NCBI GenBank assembly: GCA_009192285.1
Contig: CM018606.1
Location: forward strand, 2,594,081-2,658,080
Length of the DNA stretch: 64,000 nucleotides
Reading direction: 5' to 3'
Source of the DNA: Morchella semilibera
Lineage: Eukaryota; Ascomycota; Pezizomycetes; Pezizales; Morchellaceae
Part shown: in pieces, positions 23,501 to 34,720 of the stretch
Layout of the letters: each line of letters opens with the position of its first letter
How positions within the stretch are numbered: the stretch's first letter is position 1
Notes under the pieces: model-generated
Told to the model about the DNA's origin: nothing
The model's input: the letters and a program-made list of their open reading frames with translations, nothing else
The model's database searches: none
Translations under genes and position numbers: made by a program

Positions 23501-25235
23501 CTAATGGGTGGTGCGGAAAACTATCTGCACAGTTTCCCATTGCCCCTCATGGGCGTCTGGCGCAGGCATTGTTGACCTACTTGAACTGGAATCACCCACT
23601 TTAATCCAATCACTAGCCCAATCGCTGGTAAGGTTTCCGCCAGAGGTCAATGGAAGTTTAGGCATCTCCAATGTCCTAAAGTTGACTGGACTGTGTACAA
23701 CGCTTTTTTCGAAACTAGGATGTGGGCGAGTTGTTAACCAACATTTCATGACATCCAAGGATGAATCAAGTCCTGGAGTTACGCTCATCGAGAACAGCAT
23801 TTTTCGGACCTCTCCGTGGTAAATGACGTCGTAAATTGAGTTCCGTGGGTAGATCTGAGTAACATCCCACTGGGTGCCAAGGTTGAAGCAGCTCATGTAG
23901 ATGGGTACAGCAACATCACTTTTGAATACAAGTTTGTACCATTCATCATGTTTGATCTCGTAGATACCATTGGTTGGGGTTAGGGTGTAGGTGGAGTCTA
24001 GCAGGGCTGCATGTCAATATCGAAGAATTATCTGGGAAGGCAGTAGGACGGGGTAAGGTAGGGGAGAGGGAGGGGGGGGGGGGAATCTGGACGACGAGCT
24101 GGCCAGGATACTTACTTTGATCTTCGACCGATATTTTAAACCTGTCACACAACGATGGGCAGGACCAACTGTTTTTTAGGTCTAGAATGGTCTTGAAACG
24201 GGTGAGGTGTGCCGATTCCTCCGGGGAACATTCACTTGGGATATTCGGAGCAGGCGGCGTATAAGCGGGTTTCAGTAGAACTGCCTGGCAACCAGTTGTC
24301 CCTGTTGGAAACCTTAATTTTTCATCCAGGAATACCGCATCAGAACTTAGTGAAGATACTCCAGTGACCCTAACTTGAGGATCATTGCTGGGGTCTGTGA
24401 GATCAGTGGTGTCCTATGGATAGATTGCATAGACCGATCCTTCAGTTACACCGTGTGATGCGCCAGCTGGCAGTACGACTTTACCTTCTGCTAGAACTCG
24501 TAGCCCTGTGGTGGCAATGTTTTGTGGAGTGCCCTGCCTGTCGCTGATAAAGAAACTATCGTGATTACCCTCCATAATAGGTACTTGGGTGTCCCAGTCT
24601 TTGATACCAATTGTGATATCAAGCAAACGGTAATAATCCATATTGAGCGCTTGTATGTATTCCTGAATATCGTCATCCAACTTTCGGGGGCATGCCCTGC
24701 GTTGCATTTGGGGTTTTTTCGAGGGCACCGAGGAGAAAGTGCGTTAGAGCTCCAGCCATAATCGGTTGACTGCGTGCACCCACACTGATCTCCCACGAAG
24801 ATTCGTTGGCTCGCACCCTGATGTGCATGACTCCCTCGGTCTTGTTGGCTCTCCCAAGCAGCGAATAACCTCTCCCTTAGAATATTAGAAATTTTGCGAG
24901 GGCCGAGAGGAGTGAAACGAGGGGTGCGTATAATATACCGCTATCATCTTCTGGCCCGAGAACGAGTAGCGCCGCCGGAATGGCAGCAGTCGAGGACGAC
25001 AGTCAACTTCAAGTTCCTCACGCTAGCTATATCGTGGAACAAATGTGACATCATCAAGATACATGTCTGTGAACTCAGAGTCTGAAGGGATAAGAAACTC
25101 GTCCTTGGCATCGGGACCTTTCCAACTTTCCTCCGGATACGAAGTACCGAGCCTAGAACCGTGACCGGAATAACGGAAGTAGACGTGGTCACCTTCCTTG
25201 ACCTTCTGTTTGACATCAGCCAACCAAACAGCGCA
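23501..25235 (-). pseudogene. caspase-domain (peptidase C14) gene remnant with C-terminal beta domain
   Basis: The minus strand encodes a fungal caspase/metacaspase-like protein. GDHVYFRYSGHGSRLG holds the catalytic His, and LTVVLDCCHSGGA holds the catalytic Cys, in the expected order. Downstream come a helical stretch (ACPRKLDDDIQEYIQALN) and a C-terminal domain with LLDSTYTLTPTNGIYEI and YMSCFNLGTQWDVTQIYP, typical of the beta-sandwich that follows caspase domains in ascomycete homologues. A 109-nt intron (24115-24007) fits GT-AG rules. The 5' end is missing: similarity starts at about 25225, where it abuts the CHAT sequence on the other strand. The frame is also interrupted about two or three times. 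Such proteins are linked by family to self-recognition and regulated cell death in fungi. Both catalytic residues survive, so decay may be recent, or sequencing errors may contribute. Confidence 0.65.
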
Positions 25236-26936
25236 CTAGCCGAAAACCTCGAAAAGCTTCACCAGCGCGAAGATCTGGAGCCGGTTATGAGATGGGCAGA
25301 GGAGGTTATAGCTTCAGACCCTGCAACTAGTTTAAGCCAAGCGGGAATAGATACACTGTCTCAAGAGAAGAGGTCTGAGTTTGGGAAGCTTGGAGAGCGC
25401 CAAAAATGGGCAGCAATCAGCACACTCGCCGCCGCAGCAGTTTTACTTATTCCATCGCAAAGACCAACAAGAGCAGTTGAGAGTGTGTTCTGGTATCTCA
25501 ACCCTGGCCACTGCTGTCACTACCCGAGCAGAAATGCCTAGTTCCGACGCTTTATCTCTTCTCGAGCTTGGCCGAGGTATCATAGCAGCTTCGCGGTACG
25601 AGATCAGAGAGGATCTTACATTACTGAAAGGGAGTCCCCACAAACATCTGCAAGAATTAGCGGCCAAGTTTGAGAAGCTACGAGATTCGTTGGATTCATT
25701 CACAATCCCGCCTGGAGCCTCGCCCGAAGTCGAAGACGAAATCGCAACAACGGCCCGAGGCTTGTCTGAATCTAGAGGACATAGTCAAAAGAATTAGAAA
25801 GAACAAAGGGTTCGAGAGCTTTCTCCTTCCTCCTAGCGTCGATGAGCTCAAGAGTGCCGCAGCCGAAGGCCCTATCATCATCGTCAATTTTTCCTTCCAA
25901 TGCGATGCAATACTCATATACTCGGGAAAGATAGATTCAATACCCTTACCTGGCCTCAATGGGTCAGACATTAAAACCAACTTAGCGATCTTAAAGATAA
26001 GGGCAAGTGGGAGAAGGAAATCGGGCTCGTCTTGGAACGGCTTTGGGATACTGTGGCAGAACCAACCTTGAAGGAGTTGGGATTTACTAAGTTGCCATCA
26101 TGCGAGGATGAGTGGCCCAGGGTGTGGTGGGTTCTCACTGGCTCCCTCGCTCTTTTCCCAATAGACGCTGCCGGGAAACATCGCGAACCTCTGCCTGGAA
26201 ATAGCCATACAGACCAACTGTCAAGGCACTATTCTATGCACGCGAGAATAGAACTAAGAGGCGCCCGCTAAAACCTGCTGACAAAATCGTTCTTGTCTCC
26301 ATGGGAGACGACGAGGGTCTTCAGTATGTTGAGCACGAGATAAAGGTGCTGTCGGCTTTACTTCCAACCAGGACTCTGCTGGAGTCGCCGCCCCGAAAGG
26401 ACATCCTGGCTAACATGGATGGCTGCAAAATCTTTCATTTTGCTGGACATGCCAAATCTGACTTTGAAGATGCATCAAGAAGTCGTTTGGTGGTCAGTAG
26501 GGGGAGAGACCCTGTCACGGTTCTAGACGTAGCAGCGCTCAAGCTCTGCGAGAGTCCGCCCCTTCTTGTATATCTCTCGGTATGTTCGACTGGCAACGGT
26601 GAATGCGAAGAGTTGCTCGATGAGGGAATCCATGTGATGGGTGCCTTTCAACTTGCTGGGTTTCAGAATGTTATAGGATCATTGTGGGAATTATACGATT
26701 CACGCTCAGAAGAAGTGGCAAGCAGCGTGTACACGTTTATGAAAAACCCAGTGAAGGGCGAATCTGTTGCCCTTGCGCTGCACAAAACATTGAGGACGTT
26801 GCGTTCCACGCCGTCCGTTGCCGCCAAGGCTAAGGATTTCGGCGGCTTTCACGAGGGGGTAAAAGTCTGTTTTCATATTGGGGAACCAGTGGTGGGGGCC
26901 GCTTACATTCACATGGGCAACTGGAGGTCTTGGTGA
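25228..26936 (+). pseudogene. CHAT-domain (caspase HetF-associated with TPRs) gene remnant
   Basis: Plus-strand sequence with the features of fungal TPR-CHAT proteins. It opens with TPR-like helices (REDLEPVMRWAEEVIASDP), then ALSLLELGRGIIAASRYEIR, LLPPSVDELKSAAAEGPI, DEWPRVWWVLTGSLALFPID and finally the protease fold. KIFHFAGHAKSD carries the catalytic His and YLSVCSTGNGE the catalytic Cys. DEGIHVMGAFQLAGFQNVIG and SLWELYDSRSEEVA complete the CHAT signature. The reading frame is broken about four times, and the N-terminal TPR array is cut off near 25228, where the C14 remnant begins on the opposite strand. A conserved CHAT catalytic core is left open in the last 211 codons (26301-26936). CHAT proteases are caspase relatives; in bacteria they act in defence and cell death, and in fungi their role is little known. 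Confidence 0.7.
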
Positions 26937-28320
26937 GGCCCACAAAGACCATCCCACAGTGATGTCAACTGGAATCACTTAATATCACATGCTAATATAG
27001 ATGATAATACTATAGTGAAAGGCGGAGTGGTGTAGAACGAGGGTTTTAGGGTATTAAGATATGGGTACAATCCGGGCTTGTTCAGGAAGGGAATGAATTA
27101 AAACCATTTGATTTCATGCTTTGACTTTGCGACTTTGATACTAGTGGACATTCGAATGTTTAGGATCTTGTTTGTAATGTTATTCATTATTTATCCCAAT
27201 TATCAGATGTCCATATCCTATACATGTAGGTGCAAGCTTACTACCTATAACTGACTAGGCCAGTCCGCGCCCGCTGGACAATGAGTAAATTTTGGTGGGT
27301 GGAAACTGGGGCATTATCTTATAATTTTGGATATAAGTAGGATCGAGCTGTTCTCGCCGCTTATCTGGAAACGGTTTCCTTTTTTCTCTTAGATATCATA
27401 ATTCTTAGGTTTAGCTTGGCAGCCCATTGCAAGGCATTGTAGCGGACTTATCCAGGGGGTCACTTACGCAGAGAGGGTCGCTATCCGGAATTAAAGGTTG
27501 GTTGGTAGTTTAGGTTATTAAGTTAGCCAGATGTGATGTTGTTAATTAGAGCACTCACTCTCGATGGGCCGGAATATATAGAAAAATATGCCAAGACCTC
27601 GGATTTGTATGTATGTACCTCTACATATTTGGTCTTGGCAAAACCTGGCCAAATACATGTACCAAAGTGTAGTCTCAGATTTCAAGGTGGTGCAGCTCCT
27701 GAAACGTTTGATACAAGGAGGTATAGCTTGAGATATAAACTCATATACATATAGTATATAATAATATTTCATGTCTTGGTTAAAGGAAATGACTGACCGC
27801 TATGTTTCCGTCGGGTGCTTCACGCTCCCCCGTAGTTGATTCAGGGTTAGGGTTTGATATAATTTGGACTAATCCCTTATATCCTAAACCGAGCTATATG
27901 ATGAAGGGAATAGGGACCGTGGATTTAATTTCCTATAATATTGCGGTTATGATTAAATAAACTGGAATATCATTATAAGTACATGTATGTACTATGTATT
28001 CTAGCAGGATGAGGTTCAAGAATTAACCAAATTGTATTATCTTCAAATTGGAGGATTTGACTGTACCGGGTACCTGTACAGCGGTACTGTAGGTAATAAG
28101 TGACAGAACGCCCTGAGAGAAGTGCATGTACAATATGTACCTACATACAAACACCAGATGATGGGTGGTGATCGATCTGTCTCATACCCTGTGAGGAGAT
28201 AGCATCAACCCTAACCCTAACCTTCATTAAGTAAGCCTTATTCAGGCCCTCCACTTCAACTTCAATTTATAGATATAGTATAAGAAAGACCGCTCACCCT
28301 TCCCCCCCAAGAAACTACAC
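26937..28320. other. intergenic
   Basis: No supported gene. TACATGTA is present at 27221, 27654 and 27980. A telomere-like CAACCCTAACCCTAACC stretch lies at about 28206-28222, close upstream of the RING gene. Confidence 0.4.
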
Positions 28321-29139
28321 ATGCAACAAAACCGATCCATGATGATTCTCTGTATTTTGGTGGTACTGTCCGTTGGAGCCGTCATAATGACACCTCTGTT
28401 GATTATCGCCAGTTTCCTCCTTCCACTCATTGTCGGGCTGATGTTCCTAGCAGCCAAAGCCGCACTATACACCGTACCGCTCATTATTCTATTCGCCCTG
28501 GGATATCACGTAAAGCAAGAGATGGATACAGCAGAGAAGAAGCGAAAAGAGAGGGAGAGGCAGCTACAGATACAAGTAGAACAACACCGGGCCGAAGCAA
28601 GGCGTCAGGCCGAGGCACGGCGTCAGGCCGAAGAGATGCGTCTACGGGCTGAGGCCCAGCTGCGCCTTGCGGGAACCGGTTCACCTCTGCCTCCGTTTAT
28701 TGCTGCTCTCCAGCCGGCGGGGTGGCTTGCCAATGTTATCCAAGTAATCGGCCGTGCATCTAATGCGATCGCCGCGGCATCGGACGTATCTTCGGATACG
28801 CATATAGGGAATAGCAGCACAGAGGAGCAGTCGCTACTGGGGGGTGATTGTGTGATATGTTGCGTGCGCGCCGCAGATATCTTGGTGATGCCGTGTAAGC
28901 ACCTTGCATTGTGTGGAGTGAGTTGACCAGCTAGTCCCCCGGTAGAGCTTGAGGAGGAATCATTAATGGTTAGGCGTGTAGTGTTAAAATGAAAATCGGG
29001 AGTCCGGGCCTGAAGGAAAGTGTCCGCTCTGTAGAGTCGGTATTGCGGACAAGGTGAGTGCTGCCTCAATGATTTATGTTTGGAAGTAGACTAATTGTAA
29101 CGGGGTGTGATGGAATAGGTAAAAGTTTTTCGGAGCTGA
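28321..29139 (+). CDS. two-TM membrane RING-finger protein (E3 ligase-like)
   Basis: Exon 1 (28321-28917) encodes two hydrophobic segments (about residues 7-30 and 33-60), a long charged coiled coil rich in Arg/Gln/Glu (about 65-118), a loop, and the first half of a C-terminal RING: DCVICC, then MPCKHLALCG. The second half, KCPLCRVGIADK, lies at 29015-29053, and a last exon at 29119-29139 gives VKVFRS and the stop after a 65-nt intron. The RING spacing (CxxC, CxH, C, CxxC) is of the BIRC/MUL1 type, expected to bind an E2 enzyme at a membrane. Intron 1 starts at 28918 (GTGAGT). The acceptor at 28973 supplies the missing sixth Cys (ACSVKMK) but is one base out of frame with CPLC, whereas the acceptor at 28999 keeps the frame but omits that Cys. 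A one-base error or a real lesion lies there. Confidence 0.6.
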
Positions 29140-31127
29140 TCGCGGATGCGGGGTACAGATAGCAGCCTTTGCGTAGCAGCGAACCGGCTCATGTCTAGTG
29201 TGCAGGAACATAGGCATAGGCGATTCGTATTTAGGTGGCAGATATGTGTTCTAAATAGTGTGGACCGCACAACGGGGATTGATCCGCAATAAGGTGCAAG
29301 AATACATGTATTCATAGGCTGGAGTGTATACTACCCCAAAGGCACTCCGTCAACTCTCCGGGTAGACTAGTATGGTATTTCTACTCGTGCTAGAAGGCTT
29401 TGACGCACTCTAGGAGCTGAGCTGTCAATGATATATGAGATTCTAGTTTTGAACGTAGTGAAATCTTGCGGTTGACTGTTTATCAAGTTTATTTCTTGGC
29501 GGTCTGTGTTTTCGAATATCATATGTTGATGTATGTTAATTCATATAACCTTAGGCAACCTCAATTAGGAAGGGCATAGTGAATGTGTAAAAGAGTATTT
29601 CGTTGGTACTGGGGGATTATTACCGGGTAAAGTCTTTCCTCGGGTGGTTTCGGTTTAGTTTCACGTACTTAAGTTTTTGAACGTTTGGCCGCTTTCCACC
29701 CGCATCAAATAGGTTTCTGGCGTGGGAAGGGTATAATATAGAAACCCTGGTCCGTTGTGGAAGCACATGACGTATCACAGCCCATCACTCGCTCATGGTT
29801 AATCACTCGCGTTTAGTTTAAGTCTCAATTAATTTTAGTTATTTATTTAGATTATGGGGCTTGATTCATTGAATTGGGTAAAGTAGTCTTTCCCTATCCA
29901 TGACATGCATCAGTAATTAATACAAATGCACGTCTATAGCCTAGGCCTAATTGATGGCCTAGCTTGGGTACTTGATAAAGGTTATGCCGCATTCGAATCC
30001 CGAGCCTGTGAAGCCCAAAATATCTGGATAGATTCCTCGAATAAAGTGGGGCTGATGGCTTCCTAAATATGGTATGTAATAGGTATGAATATCGATTAAA
30101 ATGTTTGCGCCGGGGGTGCGGAGATGGCTCGTCTCCGTATTCGCTTCCTTTGACCGTGGATCCGATCGTAGTGGCGATCAACCACAATTAATTAACATAG
30201 ACCAAGCCAAAGGGTAGAGGAAGGTAGGAACGGTCGAGGATTGCATAATTCGTGGCCGAAGGTGAAGTACAGTTTGTGACAGCTTGCTAACATCATGCTG
30301 AGATCGCTTTTATTTAAAGTATCAACGAATATATGAGTCCTCTTTTATTAGGTAGCAAATCTTTAAGCGATGTCAATATTACTGCCAATTGTGGAAACTG
30401 GAAGGGTCGGGGGGTACGTGAACTAATTTAAATACTGCATGATCAAGTAATTCATCGTCTCTATGTATCTTATTAGTGATGCTCACTGGGTACGATCGAT
30501 ATTGGTGTGGTTATTTGCTCAGTCACCGAGAAAAATTTCTATCTCCGCGGCCGTGCGACCAGCATTGACCACAACCTGCAGGCCTGTAATATGGGTAGAT
30601 CGGTATTGCCTATTTCTATTGAAATTCTGGATTGAAATTCTGGATTTGGCTGACCTTGCAGCCCAAAATCATGTTACCTTGTTTTATATGGGCAGCTTCG
30701 ATCCGGGAATGCAGGTATATACATCCATATATGTTTGTAGGAGGTGTATATATCACTCGATACCGGGCAAGAAGCGGCCGCCTTAGATCTATGCGATGTC
30801 TTCATATGTATGTATAGATTTCATAACCAACGGAACTCCCGCAGTCGGTTTTAGTATTGTAGTACTCATTAAAATGCCGCCAATCGACGCGACACCAATT
30901 ATTATTTACTTAAAAGATGAATTCATTATCTGTTAAGCGGCATCTAATGAATATCAGGTAATACCAAACCTATAAATTGGCTATGACCTCAATATATATA
31001 TATGTAGAAGCCGCAGGCCCGCCGGGCTGTGTGTTGGGCTGCGCGCCAGCAGCTATAAAAGTATTTGGACGTATCACAAAGAAGTACAAAGAAAAGGGCG
31101 CCGCATGGGTATATCAGATTACTATAT
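29140..31127. other. intergenic up to the left end of the large transposon
   Basis: No supported gene. AT-rich sequence with TACATGTA at 29303 and TATATATATAT at about 30993-31003. Confidence 0.4.
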
Positions 31128-31158
31128 ACTTTAACGCCGGAACGGATATTCCTATCAG
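31128..31158 (+). repeat. left terminal inverted repeat of the large transposon
   Basis: 31 bases, perfect match to the reverse complement of 45977-46007; the similarity stops on both sides. Confidence 0.65.
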
Positions 31159-31440
31159 CCAGATATGATGCTTACATAATCGACATATTAGCCTTTTTTG
31201 AAATTTAATCTGATATTTTTTTTAACGTCGCTATTAGACTAACTTTTCGCGAAGTCTGATATTCTTTTGGTATTAGGAGACGTGATAATGCCCATAAAAG
31301 TCTTATTGAAAAAGGATGTTTAAGAGATGTTTATTCGCTTAAAAAGCCTGATGCGTCCTTACACGTAAAATCACTGTGGCTCTAGATTGGTGCGTTTCAC
31401 GGATTAAACCTCTATTAAATACTAGATTCTCTATATACAT

Positions 31441-31783
31441 GGAAAAGCGTCGAAGAAACGATATGCTTTTGTTTCGAAACCTTGGGATCGCGACGAAACG
31501 ATTTTTTGGCGCCGGAAACCCCCCCCTTTATGTATACATATTGGAGCGACAGGACCTCGATTAAGTTCACGCCAGTGCAGTTACACATAACGAGGGATAG
31601 TGGGCGAATGATATTGATTGATTCAATACCATGCGATGGGAGAGACCGAGGCGCAATAAACATCATAAAAGATTTACAAAGGCTTGCGTTACATAAAGGG
31701 GGGGGTTTCCGGCGCCAAAAAATCGTTTCGTCGCGATCCCAAGGTTTCGAAACAAAAGCATATCGTTTCTTCGACGCTTTTCC
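31441..31783. mobile_element. MITE/foldback element with perfect 94-bp inverted repeats
   Basis: 31441-31534 is the exact reverse complement of 31690-31783, starting GGAAAAGCGTCGAAG and including an 8-C run. The unique centre is about 155 bases. No coding capacity and no clear target-site duplication. Perfect identity of the arms, including the homopolymer, points to a very recent origin or ongoing gene conversion. Confidence 0.8.
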
Positions 31784-32216
31784 AGCTCACAGTAATGATG
31801 ATTTCCGAAAACGATACCACCCCGATTAAATACCCCCCCCCCTCCCGATGACTAGCAGAAGCCTACCCCGGCCCACGTGCATCACAGAAACAGCGAATCA
31901 GAGCCTTCGGTGGGTATGATATGCAGTCTTTTTGACGGCACCGCCGAGATTCCGTATATTGCTTTTTTAGGCGTGATTCGTAGTATGGGTAGGCCTAAGA
32001 TATAGTCATCGCCGCTGATCTCCTCGTACAGCTGTACGTACACGAATAAGCGCTCGTTTTGGTGGAGATTATGTGTGAAGAGATACTCGATTCAGCCAAT
32101 CAGAAATTCCGAATCGCTATGCTTCAATTGGATATAGGTGCCCGTAGTATACCCAAGCCGCTTTTGGGCTTCCGCGTCGACAGAAGTAAATCGCTGATAA
32201 TATATGTAGTTTTTGG

Positions 32217-32310
32217 GACCCAAACCTAGCAGATTAGTACACCCATATCTTATGTAAGCTTCCCTTTGGCACCCAAACCTAGCAGATTAGTACGCCCATA
32301 ATCTCTGATG
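32217..32310. repeat. tandem duplication of about 50 bp in the transposase gene
   Basis: ACCCAAACCTAGCAGATTAG recurs about 50 bases apart (near 32219 and 32269), each followed by TAC[A/G]CCCATA and then TGTAAGCTTCC. It disrupts the 3' part of the transposase frame. Confidence 0.75.
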
Positions 32311-34142
32311 TAAGCTTCCAATAGCATGCCGTCGAAGACTGCAGAAGCTCCTGTTTTAGTCGGAAGTAGGGATATGTCTCTAATATAGTATGCCGGTATC
32401 CTATTTAGGACTCTAGGATTAATGTGATTGGCTGTAGAGCCTAACCTGAGCCCTAATTCCGCCTCCGAAGGCTCTAAAAAGCGGTGTGAAGATGCCGGAA
32501 GCAGATATTCGATCAAAGTAGGGCACGATATCTGTAGGGCGGCGAAGGCACGTGATATCTCCGGCTTAACGGCGTCAAAAGCACCTTCTAGAACGAATCG
32601 TAGAGCCTTTTTCCTACCCTCGTGCCGTAGGAGGTGCAAATCCACGTGTCTGTGATTAGTGTTAGCGGCTTGGCGCTTAAATAGTCGGTGATATTGCTCT
32701 CCGATCAAGACGTTGGTATTCCACAGTGTACCGTACTGCCTGCAGTATATCTCGTAGTGGAGCCCTACATGGATATTTGGACGGTTAATCCACTTTTCCA
32801 GGTCCCTAGCGGCTTCCTGATTGGCTCCCTGAGGTACCGCTTCATCCATGGGGTTGCTAGCCACCGACGAGGCACGCGATTGCCGCCCCTCCCTAGCGCC
32901 GCCGCCTACCCTTTTGGCAATTATTGCGCACCTTACGAGCTTCTGAAAGCTTCTCCGTACCTGAATGATCAACCTCGTCGTCTCCGCCGCCATATCTGGA
33001 CTTGTATATGGCTTCGTGAGCATATAATATGCCTGTGCTAGATGGCTGAATACCAGGGTTATCATATCACACTCCCTACGGAGGGGAAGTGTCTGAAGCT
33101 CAGTACCGAATTGGGATTTGATGGTTCGTATCAGAGTAGGGTGTAGCCATTGGTTGGACATCTGATTCCGCAGTAAAACTGGTGTCAAGACGCAAGCTCT
33201 GGTCTGTTCACTAAGATCCCATGAACCTCTGTGCCGTACCGGATTCTGGACACGCCCCCACCCAAGGGGTATGGATATAGTCCGGAAGGCATTCCCGTAT
33301 GCATCTCGGGCAGCGGGCAGGAGGAGGTTTTGAATAAGCAAGTCCTGTAGTAAGCGCCCAATCCCCGCCATCTCCGCGTGAGGTGGGTCAGCTGGGAAGC
33401 TTCTACATATATCTATCGCAGGAGCGAGCTTCAAAACAGGAGGGGGGGGTACGCTGATTCCTAGCGAGTTAAGGTGCTTCTTCTGTACAGAAGGGGGCAT
33501 AGTTGCCGTTTGAGCTCTAATTTTCGATGTCTCGTGATGATATCTACCCTTGCTGGATATATCGTAGTCCAGGTCACCGTATATAGCCTTCGGGACTCGG
33601 CAGCTTCGGCATCCGTATAGAGCGGTATGCCGTAGGAAGCCTGCGCAGTCGTTTTGCTGTGGCATATCTCCGAGGTATCCGAGCGTAGGGCTGGAAACGA
33701 ATGTTTCGATTAGGTTCCCGGTGCCTGATTCGTCGGGAATAAGCAGGGTTAACCCTCCTTCTAGAGCCTTCGAAGAAGCTTCCAAGCACCCCAAAACGTC
33801 GGCTAACTCACTGCCGTGGGGTCCCAGTGTCAGCGGGAAGACGTTAACCAATCGACTTCTCTCTCTAAGGGGTAGATTCGACGGTATCATATATATCCCT
33901 ATATCCAATCAGTGGATATCCAAAGGGGGGGGTATTTGAGTTGTAGCCGAAACCACGAGATACCCAAAGGGAGGGGTATTTGGGGCTTACCCGTCAACGA
34001 CCTATACATATTCCGGTAGAGCCCAAAACCGTCGATAAACGTCATTTGGGGCATGCATCTGATCGGCCTATCTCCTGCACGTGATACAAAACACCTCTCT
34101 AGCATATCTCGGCCGTATATATCTATCTCGAGCTCGCCTCTG

Positions 34143-34720
34143 TGTTACGGAGCAACACGGAGACAATAAACAAGAGAGCCGGGGTACACGACCGAGGCAG
34201 GAACGAGGACGAGGACGAGAGACGAGGTCGAGGGAACTTAGCCGAGGAGCAAGGTTGTAGGGCAGAGGGTCCAGATGGCATCTCTGACGAAGACGTGGAG
34301 ACGAAGATACCAGTAGACGACACGTACTACTGTCATGGACTATGGGCGAAGCGAGACGAGGCGAGGCGAGGCGAAGCGAAGCGAGAACGAGGCGAGATAC
34401 TATGGAAGACCCACTAGGGTCTTGGCGAAGACTATGGTTATGACGTAATATATTCAGGACTAAGAACACAAGACGAAACGAAACTAAACCGTAGGGTTGA
34501 TAACAGGAAGAACACGTAAGGAAAGAAAGAGAAAGAAAAGAACAAAGGGAAGATCCGTAGCAACGTATATATACCCCTCCTAATCCCTGTACAGTCATGA
34601 CTCATAACATCGTGTAACGGAAACCCATAGAAACTCCAAGAACCCAAAAAGAAACCTTATACCCGAACACCTATTCTCCCATATCCTCCTTCTCCGCGAA
34701 GTCCGTAGTACGTCGTGATA
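34143..34720. mobile_element. solo LTR of a Ty3/gypsy element, with 5-bp target duplication
   Basis: 578 bases from TGTTACGG to CGTGATA, clearly related to but diverged from the LTRs of the full element at 39654-45560. It is flanked by CTCTG on both sides (34138-34142 and 34721-34725), the 5-bp duplication usual for this family. It lies inside the transposase gene, so it is younger than that gene. It is the kind of remnant left by LTR-LTR recombination. Confidence 0.85.
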
